The notes under the pieces: generated by a model
Databases searched by the model: none
What the model was told of the DNA's origin: nothing
What the model saw: the letters and a program-made list of their open reading frames with translations, nothing else
Translations under genes and position numbers: made by a program
Shown here: positions 24,662 to 36,630 of the stretch, in pieces
Layout: the number at the start of each line of letters is the position of its first letter
Position numbering within the stretch: the stretch's first letter is position 1
DNA from: Mucidula mucida
Lineage: Eukaryota > Basidiomycota > Agaricomycetes > Agaricales > Physalacriaceae
Direction: 5' to 3'
Length of the DNA: 64,000 bases
Assembly: GCA_015501055.1 (NCBI GenBank)
Contig: JADNYV010000020.1
Location: 248,001-312,000, forward strand

Positions 24662-25712
24662 CTACTTGGGGGGAGGAGTCGGAGGGCCTGATTTAATGTG
24701 AGCATTGTCAAAGCTGTAGTCTGGAAGTTATCTTACCAAACAATCCGGAACGACCGGAGGGAGGCGGCGTTCCTGGTAAGGGCGCATTGGGGGTAGCCAT
24801 CATGGGCGCAGGAGAGAGGAGAGGATTGGCTGTGGAAGAGAATAAGCAAGATCGGATATGAAAGAACATTGATAGCTCACGTCGCCATTGAGCCCAAGAT
24901 GGCATATTTGGTCGTGGAGGCTCAAGCGGCGGAATGGCAGATGGCGGTGGAATGGGGGGCGGTGCTCCCTTTATTCTCCGTTCTCTTTTCTCTGGGCGCT
25001 TTTGCACTACACGCCATCCAGGCTTTGCCGGTTCTACAGCACCATCTGGTGGTGGTGGTGGCGGGGCGGGGATCATTGCCTGCGGCTCGGTGGACTGAGA
25101 TGATGTTGAGCGTCACAGATTACGGTACTGATGCGTTGTCGACGCACCTGCGGGCGCCATTCAGGCGCATACTCTCCTGCGGGACCATGTTTGGACTTAA
25201 CACTCATGAGTTCAGCGATTTCACTGAGATTCGATCAACTTGCTATCAGAAATGCATCCGCGGGACTTACTATTGGAGAGCGCGTCTTTCGTCTCTCAGT
25301 TTTCCGACCTCGGCGAGCAAGATGCGTACCTCACTTGCGAGGGCTTTGCTGAAATCGTTGATGTATCTGAAAGAGCAAATCAAGGACGATGTCAGCGATT
25401 AGGCCGGGATTAAGTTCGAAGTATAGCACGGTTACTTGGGAGGATTGCCGTTGAAATTCTTGTTCGACATATCCACGAAGGAGGAGAACAGAAGTCCTCA
25501 AACGGTGTCGTCGATTGTAAGATGGCCTCGAGGCTTGGGCCAAAGGTATTACCAGCACGAGGCAGATGGGCCAAATTCAATACAAACGGCTGCGTATCCA
25601 ACTTGAGTGTTTTATTCTGATTCTTAAAGGCGACCGCGTTCGACTTACCGTTTGTCGTCGTGTTCAAGCAGGCTCTGTCAAAGTCAAGAACAAAGTCAAC
25701 TGCCACGTGCAT
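24662..25712 (-). CDS. Hypothetical protein with helical middle and proline-rich C-terminus
   Basis: Not recognised. On the minus strand, spliced exons read FVDMSNKNFNGNPPKYINDF, then SKALASEVRILLAEVGKLRD, then ERRALQ, EIAELMSVKSKHGPAGEY, then a tail of STEPQAMIPAPPPPPPDG, KGAPPPIPPPSAIPPLEPP and finally SGRSGLFGPPTPPPK followed by TAG (24662-24664). The middle is a charged amphipathic helix that could form a coiled coil; the tail has poly-Pro stretches of the kind bound by SH3, WW or profilin. Introns are short and canonical (for example GTGAGC...CCACAG in the tail). The 5' end is not resolved: the ATG at 25712 (MHVAVDFVLDFD) is one candidate, and exons further upstream are possible. Convergent with the oxidoreductase gene, ending 177 bp from it. 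Confidence 0.6.
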
Positions 25713-26915
25713 ACTCTGTCAAAGCGATGGGTCTAGACTCTAGGCCTGCCGCTGTCGGAACGAATGCCGGCTTGTCGCGCAAGTCAAGCTTGTCCCTCTT
25801 CACACAGTTATAACAATGACTGAGAAAGTTGATAGTTAATCAGCATGTAAGGCATTGAAAACGTTGGAACATATGTACAGTAGGCGAAAAAATAAGCTTT
25901 TGCCCCGAAGCTGACCTTTCCCTTTACTTTCTTCCAGGTGCTTCCACTCTAACAGAATTTGAACCTCAACATTCGCGATAGAGTTAAGACAGATTTCCAA
26001 GTTCGTGCCGGTCTGCTTTTGGCGATATTGAGGAGACGAGGCATGTTTGACGGTTGTTAAAGTATGTACTCGGATTTGCCTGATTTCCGTGCGGCTATAG
26101 AGTCTCACTGGAAAAGTCTTCCTGCTTTCAAGGAAATTCGAGATCATTCTGCTGGACAAAAAATACTTGACCTGTAGTTCTGATAGTACCTCAGATGACA
26201 AGTCCACATGTGCAGCGTCCAGGCAGCGTCCACGAGTACAAAAGATGAGAATCTGGCAGCGACATTGGAACAATATAAGATGGGCTGGCCAATCTGAGAG
26301 CGAACCGAGAATACCGAAGACGTGAAGAAAGTACATGGACGTGATGCCACCATTGGATTGATAGATCTACATGATGGAAGTGGCGAGGAGGCGGCGTCGA
26401 CCTATCAGCGGGGGGGCGTACAGCTGCAATTTGGGAATAAATGGAACCGGGTCGGCTCAAGGTAGCGCATATAACTGATTGGAGATGAGAGCTCAGAGGA
26501 GTAGGAACGTCAAGAAGAAGGTGGATCGGATGACATCCATCACCATTGAGTTGGCGAGGCTCCCTGATGGGAATATTCTGTCGTAAGAAAACAGTCTGGA
26601 TTTAGGTTGGTTTTGGAAATTGGTGCGACAAATGAATATTTTGAAATAGAAATTGAAGGCCAGCGACAGCGTCGAGCATAATTAGCACAATATGAAAGCA
26701 AGAAATGTCCAAGGATAGAGCGTAATAGCGGTCAAAGTGGAGGCAGAATGGCAGGAGAGGTGGTGTTTAAAGTGTCGGATCATCAGACACAGGGCGCGTG
26801 GTAGCTAAGGCAATTAGACGCAACGAGGAAAATTCATTTTCAATCGTGACCACTGCGTCCCCTGCATCGTTGGTGAACACGACGAGCAGTACGGCGGTGC
26901 AGCGTTGAGCTCCCT
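25713..26915. other. Unresolved region, possible minus-strand exons at 25836-26460
   Basis: Minus-strand open stretches occur at 26460-26194 (MSRPGSIYSQIAAVRPPADR) and 26336-25836, with possible splice sites (for example a CAG/GTCAAG donor near 26173). They might be 5' exons of the gene ending at 24662 or a separate short gene. I recognise no domain. 26461-26915 appears non-coding and should hold the promoter of the RING-PH-vWA gene on the plus strand. Confidence 0.25.
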
Positions 26916-29900
26916 ATGAAGCGCAGTACTTTTGGACGACGGGAGCAAGATCAGAGTTTCAACGTCAGCGAATTCCATCATCAGCATCCCTTTCCATCTT
27001 CTTCGCCTACTACGCCAACATTTGTTAAGCCGCGGAAGGCGCCTCCAGTTCCTACGTCTCCAAAACCCTCCTCTATACGGTCCTTCAATTCCCTCTTCCG
27101 CTCTCGCCACAGGGCGCCGTCGGTCCTCTCCACCAACACCGACATTTCGACGACGGACACTCTTGTTTCCCACCCATTTGCTGCCATGCATCTTGCCCCA
27201 TTGCCTGTCGTATCCAGTCACGACGCCGACCTCGAGGAGGACTGCCCTGTCTGCTTAGAGCCTCTCAGCTTCAGCTTTAGATTGCCTGGCGAAAAGCCCC
27301 ATATTGTACCAGAGTGTGGCCATGCTCTGCATGAGGTCCGTCGTTCTTATCTCTCATTGTTATTTCTCGCTCACCGCCCATCTAGGCGTGTTTTACAGCC
27401 GTATATGGCCCACCACCAAGTCAGGCGCGCTCAGCTGTACCCCGCAAGTCAAACCTCGGTGTCTGCGGCGTCTGCAGACGGCCGATGAAAGTAGGCGATG
27501 GTGATGGCGGAAAATCCAACAGTGCGTATCAAATCCTATCCATAGCACGCTATGTACTCACTATGCTCCAGAACTTGCAGCGTTGACGGGCATGGGCGAC
27601 CGCAACCAGCAGGCACTTTACCCAGGCAGAGATACCCCGGTTGCTCGCAAACGCCTGCAGTCCACCCCATATGACCCCAACGATGACGACCCTCTCGACC
27701 ATACGGGATCCATTCGTTCTAATCCAGCCTCTGAACATTCCCAGTACATCGTCGCCCCGTCCATCCAAGTTCGCCCGGAATTCTCTTCTCTAACGCGCAC
27801 CCAAGATGCTACCCAGCCATTGACCTGCATTGTTGTCATCGAGCTGCCCGGGAAGCGTCCCGCCGGTTCTACACCAGGCCCCGTCGTCCAGGACAATTAC
27901 GGTCAACGCTCGAACGGTCACTCCCGCCAAGAGACAGGCAACTCGGGTCACTCGTCCCCGCTACCCCCTCGGAGTCTCCATCAGCAACCGAGGCAACCAA
28001 GTCCAGAATGTACCAAAATAATCATCACTCCATTCCCCAGGAACCTCCAATTGTCGAATACCCTGGCATTATTATGCACGAAGAGGACTCACCGTTCTCT
28101 GCTATAACAGAAGACCTGAGGAATCGAATCATCGACTGGAAGGGCCATCCCCTGTCAGATCTCGGCCCCCTTCAGATGTACGATCTCTTGTCGGTTCGTC
28201 GCGACAGTCTCGTCAGGGAGTTCTATGTCTACCTTTTCCGTGAAGCTCTCATCTGCGTCGTAGAGGAGAAGAAGCGTTCCATTGGCAGATTCCTTTCCAA
28301 CGCATCCGGCTTGACCGACACTGGTTCCACCCTTAGTACCCAAAGCAAGGGTGTTTTACGCCTGAAAGGTCGTATCTACGTGCGGCATATTAAGCATGTT
28401 ACGGCCTCGTCTGCAGCCGGGGAAATGTCCCTTACCATCGATATGGAAGACGAACTTGCATCCTTTATCCTCATCTACAAGGAGCGTACATCTCTGGAGG
28501 CATGGAAAAATACTATCCAAGCGCTCGTGAACATGTTCCAGTCCCAGAATTCTGTGATTCCCCAACAGATGCAAGACCAGTCGCGACAAGAGCAAGGTCG
28601 TAATTTGGAAATGGAAGAGTTTGGCGGCAACGCCAAGGCGATGCGGATGCTCAGTGGAAGCACGTCGACAACTGTGAGTACCACAGACAGTTTACTGAAT
28701 GGTACATCATCGCGGTCGACAATGTCTTCCTCGACGTCTCATGGATCGCTTCTCCAACAGCAGCGCTCCAATATGCACAACAACAAGTTATCACCACTTG
28801 GAGAGGACGACGAGCTGAGTACTTACGATTCTCCAACTGGACTTGTAAACCCGTACATGTCATCTGGACCTTCCAACTCCCTGAGTCCTCTTCCTCATCC
28901 TTCGATCGACCTCATCCTTGTTATTTCCGTCCCCCCTCCAAATGCGGCTCCTAGTACTGCCCAGCTCAAAATTCGGGTGATCAAGACGACTCTAGACTTC
29001 ATTCTGGGATCGATGGGTCAGCGAGATAGGCTCAGTCTCGTCACTTTTGAAGTGGGCGTTGGCGGCAAGGTGCGAAAGACGCCATTCCTCAACGTCAGCA
29101 AGGCGCACAGCAAAGGGCGATTGGAGAAGTTTATCGACGGGCTGGCCTTTAGCAGGAACTTGGATGATGGGATGTTGCCTCAGGACGAGTTCTTAATAAG
29201 AACTAGCAAAGATGAGAAGACAGATGTGGTTACAGCCGTTAATCATGGTAAGTTATATTACTTGGTACATGGGTGAGCCGCTCTGATGGAGTTTAATATA
29301 GGCCTTGACGTTGTCCTGCAACGTAAAGCTCGAAATCCAGTATCTGGCATGATACTTATCAGCGATGCTTCTGACAGCACCCGCCGAGCGCAGATGGACC
29401 TCGTTTTAGCCCGTGCTGAAGCGGCGAATGTCCCTATACATTCTTTTGGTTATGGACGCTCGCATGACCCGGCGTCGCTTTGGTTAATGTCCAACCACAC
29501 GAGCGGGACGTATACCTTTGTCAAAGATTGGTATGACCTCAGAGACTGTATCGCGGGATGCGTCGGTGGCATGATGTCTATTGGACTGTTGAACATGAAA
29601 CTTCATATGAAGATTGTGGACGGGAACCGCTTTAGGATTCGAAAAGTTAGTGGAGGGCCGTCATCCATATTGGCTAGTGATGGGCAGAACGTCGATGTTG
29701 ACGTTGGGGAATTGAGGTACGGCGAAAGGAAGGAGATGCTGATCGAGTTGGAACTCGACAACTCCGATATGCACCAGAAGCTAGCGGCGCGCGCTAATGG
29801 ATCGATGCGTGGCAACAGAAATATGAAGGGTCTGGATGCAACCCAGGAATTCGTCCAAAGTATGGGCTTAGATTCTCTCACTATTGATGAGGGGGTGGAC

Positions 29901-30583
29901 TTTGCGGATGGAATGATGGATCGCATGATAGATGAGGTTCCCGTCGTCGAGGTTGACGGTTCCTTCTTCGATCCAAATGCTGGGAAGACCGTAACCAGAT
30001 TGGCGCATCCCGTCTTGCTCACAGTCACACTTCTCCCGCCTTCGAGTAACAACCCTCGACCACCGTCCACTGTCTCGGACCCAGTTATTGTGAGGAGGAG
30101 GATGGAATTATTGGCGAGTGACATGATTACACGCGCACTGGTCCTTGTTTCTAGGCGAAACTTCCCGCAAGCCCAGAAAATTCTTAGCGAGACGAAGAGG
30201 ATATTACATACTGTTCTACAGACGATATCGCGATCTCTGCCGCCGCCCAATAACAACGGCGGCACTGTACGGAACAGGAAGGAGATCTTAACCCTCGGCG
30301 CTGTACGGGCAATGCAATCCATCCTCCAGGACTTGCAGATACTGACTGAGGCATTGGATGAAAACGTTGACTTGTTCGCTCACGACCAACGCAATTTTGG
30401 TGCCCAACAGGTAAGTTGCAATCTCGTTATCGAACCATTCTTCCTGACGCGGTATTACAGGCAATGATTCTTCGGGATCAGAAAAGCTGGAGCGGCCGGA
30501 GTGCCACTGAACGGTTGTTCTGGACGATTGACAACTCCATTGAACTTGTCTCACGAAGCACGGACTGGGTGGCGCGCGAGTGA
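26916..30583 (+). CDS. FAR1: Far1-like scaffold: RING-H2, PH-like and vWA domains
   Basis: About 1,150 residues. Domain order: a Ser/Pro-rich N-terminus (~110), a RING-H2 finger spliced across an intron (CPVCLEPL, then ECGHALHEACF, then CGVCRRPM), a low-complexity linker, a PH-like region (GVLRLKGRIYVRHIKHV...EMSLTIDMEDELASFILIYKERTSLEAWKNTI, ~28350-28530), and a vWA domain starting IDLILVISVPPP (~28908) with LISDASDSTRRAQMDLVLARA and a conserved tail DNSIELVSRSTDWVARE. RING-PH-vWA is the signature of the fungal Far1/Ste5 pathway scaffolds; basidiomycetes are reported to carry a single Far1-like member. Its expected role is to link Gbetagamma, Cdc42 and MAPK modules at the membrane. The frame shifts once between the linker halves; a base missing from the C5 run at 27964-27968 would join them. 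Introns include 29248-29301. Confidence 0.85.
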
Positions 30584-31184
30584 GCGTTATAGATTCCCCA
30601 TGAGCTTGATTTTACCCCCATCTTTTACCCTTTATACATATGATTATTTCTCTCTGGTCACTCTCGTTTATCATTTTTCTATATCTCTGTATAGCTGTTC
30701 GCTCATCACTGACACGTCGTTCTTTTGTTTCCTCTGCACTCTACGTATATCTGCTGTTCTCGCGTATTGGTGGTATGCTAATTCCCGCGCTCCCTTGATA
30801 TCTGTTTTACTTATATATATTGTAACATCGAGTTAGCCACTTCAGTGCGACTGTGGGCAATGTATACTGTACGTACTCGAAAACCTCACATTTTTTATCT
30901 TCGTCCGCCACAAGACGCGATTTTACTCTTGGATGACGCGATAGGGTGAGCTCACTGATGATCCGAGGATGAGGGGACCGAAAATGATTATGGGACGTAT
31001 CATTCTAATTGGCGCATACTTAACAGCAGCCACAAAAGTGAGTAGCATTCCAACCGTCGTCGCTACTACCGCCTCCGTCGCGAATAAAGAAACCGGAGAT
31101 GTAAACCGCGATCATGTCGCATGTGAACGCATATTTGAAGGCGGATGGATCTTGGATATCATCACAACTCTGTCTCTCACCACC
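30584..31184. other. Intergenic region between FAR1-like and CBS genes
   Basis: No independent gene. 30969-31184 is open in frame with the CBS start and could add 72 residues, but that stretch has no conserved features. Confidence 0.45.
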
Positions 31185-32693
31185 ATGTCTCCTCAAATTC
31201 TCAACTCTGCGCTCGACGCTGTTGGCAACACCCCCCTTATCCGCCTGGACAGGGTGGCCAAGGAATATGACCTTAAATGCAACCTCTGTGAGCTACCGCG
31301 ACTGTATGCAAGTCTGTCTGTCGTCTAATAGGGTCTGTCTAGTGGGCAAAGTCGAGTACATGTCCGCAGGCGGCTCGGTTAAGGATCGAATCGCGAAGGC
31401 TATGGTCGAGGCGGCTGAAAAGGAGGGCAAGCTTATTCCCGGTAAGAGCGTGGTCATTGAACCAACGTCTGGCAACACGGGTGGGTGTCCAAGCACATCG
31501 TCTGGCGATCCAAGCTGATCCAGAGAGCTCAGGTATCGGACTGGCAATGGCGTGCGCCATCAAGGTAAACGGTCGCTTTGACCTGAGGCTGAACAGGACT
31601 GAATACTGCAGATAAGGGTTATTCGGTTATTATAACCTTGCCCAACAAAATGTCTCTCGTATGTCTCACGTTCGGCTTGACCATTAACACCTTAGTTGAC
31701 GCGTCTTCAGGAGAAGGAAGCTTCCTTACGCGCTTTGGGCGCTGAGGTGGTCCGAACACCAACCGAAGCAGCATGGGATTCTCCTGAGAGTCATATAGGT
31801 AGCCTTCGCCTTTCCAAGTCCCAGCGTCTCGTGGCTGAATTCCTTAACGATCTCTAGGTGTGGCTATTAAGTTGCAAAAAGCCATTCCGCATGGGATCAT
31901 CCTTGATCAATATCGCAATGTATGCGTCTTTGTATTCTCCACTCTTCGATAAATTTTCATGCTGTTCTAGGTCAACAACCCTCTGGCGCACGAGCTCACC
32001 ACTGGGCCGGAAATCATCGAGGCCGTGGTTTCCACTCCCTCGACGTCGTCCATCCCTCATCTGGAAAGGTCGACGTGTTTGTTGCCGGAGCTGGAACTGG
32101 CGGAACGGTCACTGGGACATCTCGTGCCATCAAGAAAACTCACAACAATGATTGCATTGTCATTGCCACTGATCCAGTTGGTCCACTTCAGATGTATGCA
32201 GCCTTATATTGACAATGCTTGCAGATAGGAAGTATCCTGGCATTCCCTGACAGCCTGAACGACGAAGGCAGCGGATCTCAATATGTCGTGGAAGGCATTG
32301 GCTACGACTTCATCCCTCAAGTCCTCTCTAGAGACGTCAAGGACGTGGACGAATGGATAAAGACCTCGGATGACGAATCCTTTGCCGCTGTTCAAGTGTT
32401 GATGAAGACGGAAGGTCTTCTCGTTGGTGGAAGCAGTGGCAGTTCTCTTTCTGGCGCTCTTCGATGGTTGAAAGAGAGCGAAAAGGGGAAGAAGATTGCT
32501 GAGGACAATGCTGCCAATGTTGTTGTTTTACTCCCTGACGGGTAAGTCACTTTTGTCGAGCTTCGGCTTATGTTAATGGCAAATCCGCAGAATCCGCAAC
32601 TACATGAGTAAACCTTGGTTCATAAAGTTGGCTTTGGAGCGGGAGCCTTCGCCACTGGCGGATACGATTGCGAAGGTCATGCAATCGAAGTAA
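31185..32693 (+). CDS. Cystathionine beta-synthase-type PLP enzyme without Bateman domain
   Basis: Starts [20 protein letters not shown] at 31185 and is cut by many short introns. PLP fold type II signatures: the PLP lysine in [12 protein letters not shown], phosphate-binding [19 protein letters not shown], and the CBS-type blocks [25 protein letters not shown] and [10 protein letters not shown]. These match yeast Cys4 rather than plant or bacterial cysteine synthases. It would condense serine (or an O-activated serine) with homocysteine or sulfide in cytosolic sulfur metabolism. It stops soon after [16 protein letters not shown] (TAA at 32691-32693), so the C-terminal pair of CBS regulatory domains present in Cys4 is absent. 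The frame breaks at 32050-32051: restoring one C gives the expected join of STPSTSS to [13 protein letters not shown]. Start chosen at the conserved domain, not the in-frame upstream ATG at 30969. Confidence 0.88.
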
Positions 32694-33179
32694 TTGATAG
32701 CTTCTACCGCTCTTCATAGACAGCTGATACACGAACATGTTCATTACAACTCCGCTTGGGATCCTCATCCAGGCCGTAATCAACTGTCAGGGCTTTCTTT
32801 TTGTTTTGCAGGACTCGAAGCAGGTAGCCAGGTAGGACAATTGAAGGGGCTTCAGGTAGTCTGCCAAATGATATAATTGAGCATATTGCGCGAATTGTTC
32901 TTGCAGGCGGACGTCGCGAGGGACGGAGAGCAAAGCGCAGACCAGAGTGAGAGTAAGTTGGACAAACAGAACAGACCATTGTCTACCGGGCGTGGTCTAT
33001 TTGCATGCCATGCATCGCCCTATTGTCAGAAAAAGTATAAGATATGGCGGACTTGAGGTGGCTGCTCATCGAGCTAGTCTCTCACATTTTCTTCTATTAA
33101 TTGCTTCTTTGACGGTAGGTGCATCGTCGCCAACGACGATGGCAGAAACTGACGATGAACAGACCTTCCTACACGCATA
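32694..33179. other. Intergenic region
   Basis: No gene seen between the CBS-type gene and the hypothetical gene at 33180. Confidence 0.45.
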
Positions 33180-34001
33180 ATGTCCCGCACACGCTCTGCC
33201 ACGTTCACCGCCTCGATCCAAACATGGGCGGCTGCTATCCAGCCCGGCTCACCTGCCCCACTGTCGCCAGCGACACCTATGAGCAGCAAGTCTGTTTACA
33301 CGCCGTCATCGGCGCATCAGTTTGATCTGACAGCGCTCGGGTACACTTCTGTATTTGTGCACCTGCCCACGACCCCTTCCACGCCCCAGTATCTGCGAGA
33401 CAATAATGACAATAACCGCTACCCTACTCCTCCGACTAATCCCACCGAAAACAATAATTGCACCAAAGACAATAACGATCCATGTGTCACTCGAAAAGAC
33501 AATAAGGCTTCCCTGGATATAACCCCCTCCTCACCGTCTCATGGCTCCAGACACCGCAATCCGCTCGCCAGCGTCCTCCCTCATACTCGAACACGGTCAA
33601 AGAGCATGTCGCACTCCAACATTGTTCCCGCCAAATCCAAGTCCTCTAAGAGGCAACAGCAGCAGCTGCCGCCGTCCCTCATGAACGAACTCCTCCTACT
33701 CCAGTTCACTTCGGGTGGAAAGCTCGACGCGCATGTTGCGCGCGCCATGGAGCACGGCGCCGTTTCCGATGGCAAGGGCGGTGTCTGGTGGGACCAGCAG
33801 GATCAGATGGAGTACCAATCTCTCGTCCCAAAACAGAAGCCGCGTAAAGAGAAGCAGAGCTCCAAGGAGAAGAAAAGGCCTGCGCCATTGAATCTTGGCC
33901 GCCAGGAGTTTGTCGACGCGTCGTTTATACCTTCCCCGTCTGCTCCCATCCCCGTCCAAAAGAAATCCGGCTTTCGCGCATTCTTTTCTCGCGCATCTTA
34001 G
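33180..34001 (+). CDS. Hypothetical Ser/Pro/Asn-rich basic protein, single exon
   Basis: 273 residues, no intron needed. Not recognised. The N-terminal third is Ser/Thr/Pro-rich (SPAPLSPATPMSSKSVYTPS), followed by an Asn-rich stretch (residues ~75-105), a basic Ser/Gln segment (KSKSSKRQQQQLPPS), then a more ordered block (MNELLLLQFTSGGKLDAHVA, RAMEHGAVSDGKGGVWWDQQ) and a Lys-rich tail ending KKSGFRAFFSRAS. The ordered block with its WW and acidic residues is the part most likely to be conserved. The composition suggests a cytosolic or nuclear regulatory protein, but no function can be assigned. The start is the first ATG of the open frame, just after a TAA-rich leader. Confidence 0.6.
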   Translation: MSRTRSATFTASIQTWAAAIQPGSPAPLSPATPMSSKSVYTPSSAHQFDLTALGYTSVFVHLPTTPSTPQYLRDNNDNNRYPTPPTNPTENNNCTKDNNDPCVTRKDNKASLDITPSSPSHGSRHRNPLASVLPHTRTRSKSMSHSNIVPAKSKSSKRQQQQLPPSLMNELLLLQFTSGGKLDAHVARAMEHGAVSDGKGGVWWDQQDQMEYQSLVPKQKPRKEKQSSKEKKRPAPLNLGRQEFVDASFIPSPSAPIPVQKKSGFRAFFSRAS

Positions 34002-34519
34002 GTGTGTTTGTTCTTCCTTTACGACTCGTCAGTTATTGATCGTCTTTTATCAGACGTTTGTCGGACGGCTCGTTGTCTGTCCAGTCTTTTACGTGCATCG
34101 CGATACCCTCTGAACCGACCACTGTATTAATACGTACTGTATCCTTATTGTAGCCTTATCTCTACTGTTCTCAATTTGACTCTGTAAGCTGTATGGCTCG
34201 TATGTAGGATCGACACGTCGCGTGCGATGAGCAATCGATGTCAAGCTTGAGGCAAAATTCGGCATGTCGGCATGAATTTTCTTTGCAAGCTCCTACTTCC
34301 ACCACGACGCCCTGCAGACGACAGGATATACTGCACACTAAGCTATGCTTTGAAACTAAAGCTGACCGAGACTCGGTCTATACCCTAAAATTGCTTCTGA
34401 TCCTCCGTTGACGCCATCTTCCGCCTATAATGCGCTAACTCGACTGCTTGATGAATTCGAACATGCTGCCGTATAAGTAACATACGGCCTCCCTAATCGC
34501 TTTCCACTTGCACTACCCG
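34002..34519. other. Intergenic region
   Basis: No gene seen. It holds the 3' region of the hypothetical gene and the promoter of the monooxygenase gene. Confidence 0.45.
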
Positions 34520-36630
34520 ATGCTTATTTCCACCTTTTGTCTACTTGCTCTTGGAGCAGTGGGCCTGGCCCAAGACGCTCAAACACCTTTCTCATTTGAG
34601 GACTTCCCCGGATATAACGGTGACGATCATCACGAGTTCAAATGGCCAATCAACAAAGTTGCTATCATCGGTGCTGGTGTGGGGTACGTCAGCCTCCTTG
34701 AATACACGCGTTCCTCGCCTCATCAGATGTCGCTGCAGAGGCCTTATAAGCTATAGCGAGCTTTCACAAGCGGGCTTTGATGTCCGCGTGTTTGAGCGCG
34801 ACAATGCGCCAGGAGGGAACTGGCATTACTCAGAGGAGACTGCTGGGGCGCCTCCCATACCGAATAAGGACCCGGCACGCGCAGATTATGAACCCTCGTT
34901 GCCCGACCAAGTGCCTTTCCAGAAGGTATATCAAGATGGGAGTGAAGAAGCTGTGTTGCAACGTCTTCGTGACCATAGACGACCACGACCGCTTTGGAAT
35001 TCGTTGACCACCACGTCACCTTCTGTAAGTGACCTCACAGTATTCACGACTACTTTTTAATAATGACGCTTGGAATTAGCTTGTGCAACAGGTAAACAGC
35101 CTTAACACCACACAGTGTAGCTCTTTGTCTGACGTTTCTCTAGATTCGCGAATTCCCTTGGCCTGTCGGAACTCCATGGCGTAAGTTGATGGTTCCCAAT
35201 CTCTCCAAGTTACGGAGTTTGACGCGCCCAAGAACTCACGCACGCACTCGTTCAACGTTACCTTCGATCCTTCGCGTCATGGCAAGGAATCAATCCGTCG
35301 GACAACAGCTCAAGCATTGCCTACAACACACGAGTTGAGAAGGTCGAGAAACATTATAGATCCGACGGAAGTCAGCATGGCTGGACGCTTACGCTGAAGA
35401 AGCTCACCCGAACCGGCGAGGCGTCGTCGAAGGCTGAGTGGTGGAATGAGGTTAGTACTTCTGTATTCTCACCTAGAGTTTCTTACTGATCTATACGCCT
35501 CAGCATTTTGACGCTATTGTGGTAGCGAGTGGGAGGTTCAGCGCGCCGAACGTGCCTAGTATCCCCGGACTGGAAGCTTGGGCAGCCAAATTCCCTGACA
35601 GAATTACGCATTCCAACCAGTATAGGCATCCTGACTTTATTCGAAACAAGACGGTCCTCGTTGTGGGCGCATCGGTGTGTTGACTTGGTCTTTTCCCAAC
35701 TTGTATCTTGACGGACATTGCAGGTCAGCGCTGTTGAGGTTTCCCGAGACATCAATGCGTACGCTCACAAAGTGTATCAATCCGTTCGGGTTAGTATATA
35801 ACCTGTTTGCGAACTTGGCGTCTATTTACCCTCCGCAATAGCCTTCTAAACGTCCTAACCCTCAGTTACCTCCTGCTTTGACACGGCTGCCCTCCAACAC
35901 GACCGTCGTTCCGGAGATCAAGGCTTTTGGCTCAGTCGACGACATCTCGGACGGCAAAATTGAACTCGTCAACGGAACGGTTCTCACTGGCATTGACCAC
36001 ATCATCTTCGCCACAGGATACAGATATTCGTATCCCTACCTCAGCCAATACCACAACAGCTCTCTCGGTCCTGACGATAGAGATCCACGAGCCATCGTCA
36101 CCGACGGCACGCATGTTCGATCTTTGTTCTTGGATTTCTTGTACATCGAGGAGCCGACGATAGGGTTTATCAATGCGAATCAGGGAATACAGACGTTTGT
36201 TTATTCTGAGTATACGTCGCTGGCGTTGGCGAGGATTTGGCAGGGACATGCTAAGCTCCCGGATAGGAAGACACTGAGGGAATGGCATGAGAAGAGGGTG
36301 AAAGAGGCTGGCGGGTATGGGAAGCACTTTAACATTGTGGGGTTGCACTATCAAGGTTCTTTGCATTGTTTTTCTGAAAATTTGGGTGACTGAAGACATC
36401 TGTAGAAAACGTGCGATTCTTTGTTGGGTGGTTGAATCTTGTGGCTCTCAAACACGGAGGAAAGCAAGTCAGCCCACCGTCCGAGTAAGTTTATTTTGGA
36501 TGCGTTCTTCTTCGAAATGTTTGACTTTTCATATAGTGACGCTGACATTCGTCGACTTTGGTTCAACTACCGCTACGGCAGCGCACAGAATCTAGCGGAT
36601 TTTCCACTGGGATTTTCCGAAGATTTCTGA
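34520..36630 (+). CDS. Flavin-containing monooxygenase-like protein with signal peptide
   Basis: Start ATG at 34520 gives MLISTFCLLALGAVGLAQDA, a good cleavable signal peptide, then a mature region FSFEDFPGYNGDDHHEFKWP. The FAD Rossmann motif VAIIGAGVGGLISYSELSQAG is completed by splicing (intron from ~34683 to the CTGCAG acceptor near 34737), and VFERDNAPGGNWHY follows. A second nucleotide-binding motif, VLVVGASVSAVEVSRDI (~35653-35755), would bind NADPH, and the FATGYRYSYPYL block is typical of FMO and Baeyer-Villiger-like enzymes. Further blocks are IVVASGRFSAPNVPSIPGLE and YLSQYHNSSLGPDD. The C-terminus is DDADIRRLWFNYRYGSAQNL, ending TGA at 36628-36630. A flavin monooxygenase routed to the secretory pathway is unusual; several N-x-S/T sites (for example NGTVL, HNSS) fit that route. 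Substrate unknown. Confidence 0.85.

Noticed and set aside
24869..25402. 177-residue plus-strand open frame
   Set aside because: It lies opposite the spliced minus-strand exons of the proline-rich protein and has no domain.
30969..31184. In-frame 72-residue N-terminal extension of the CBS-type protein from ATG 30969
   Set aside because: The extension has no targeting-peptide character and the conserved domain begins right after ATG 31185.
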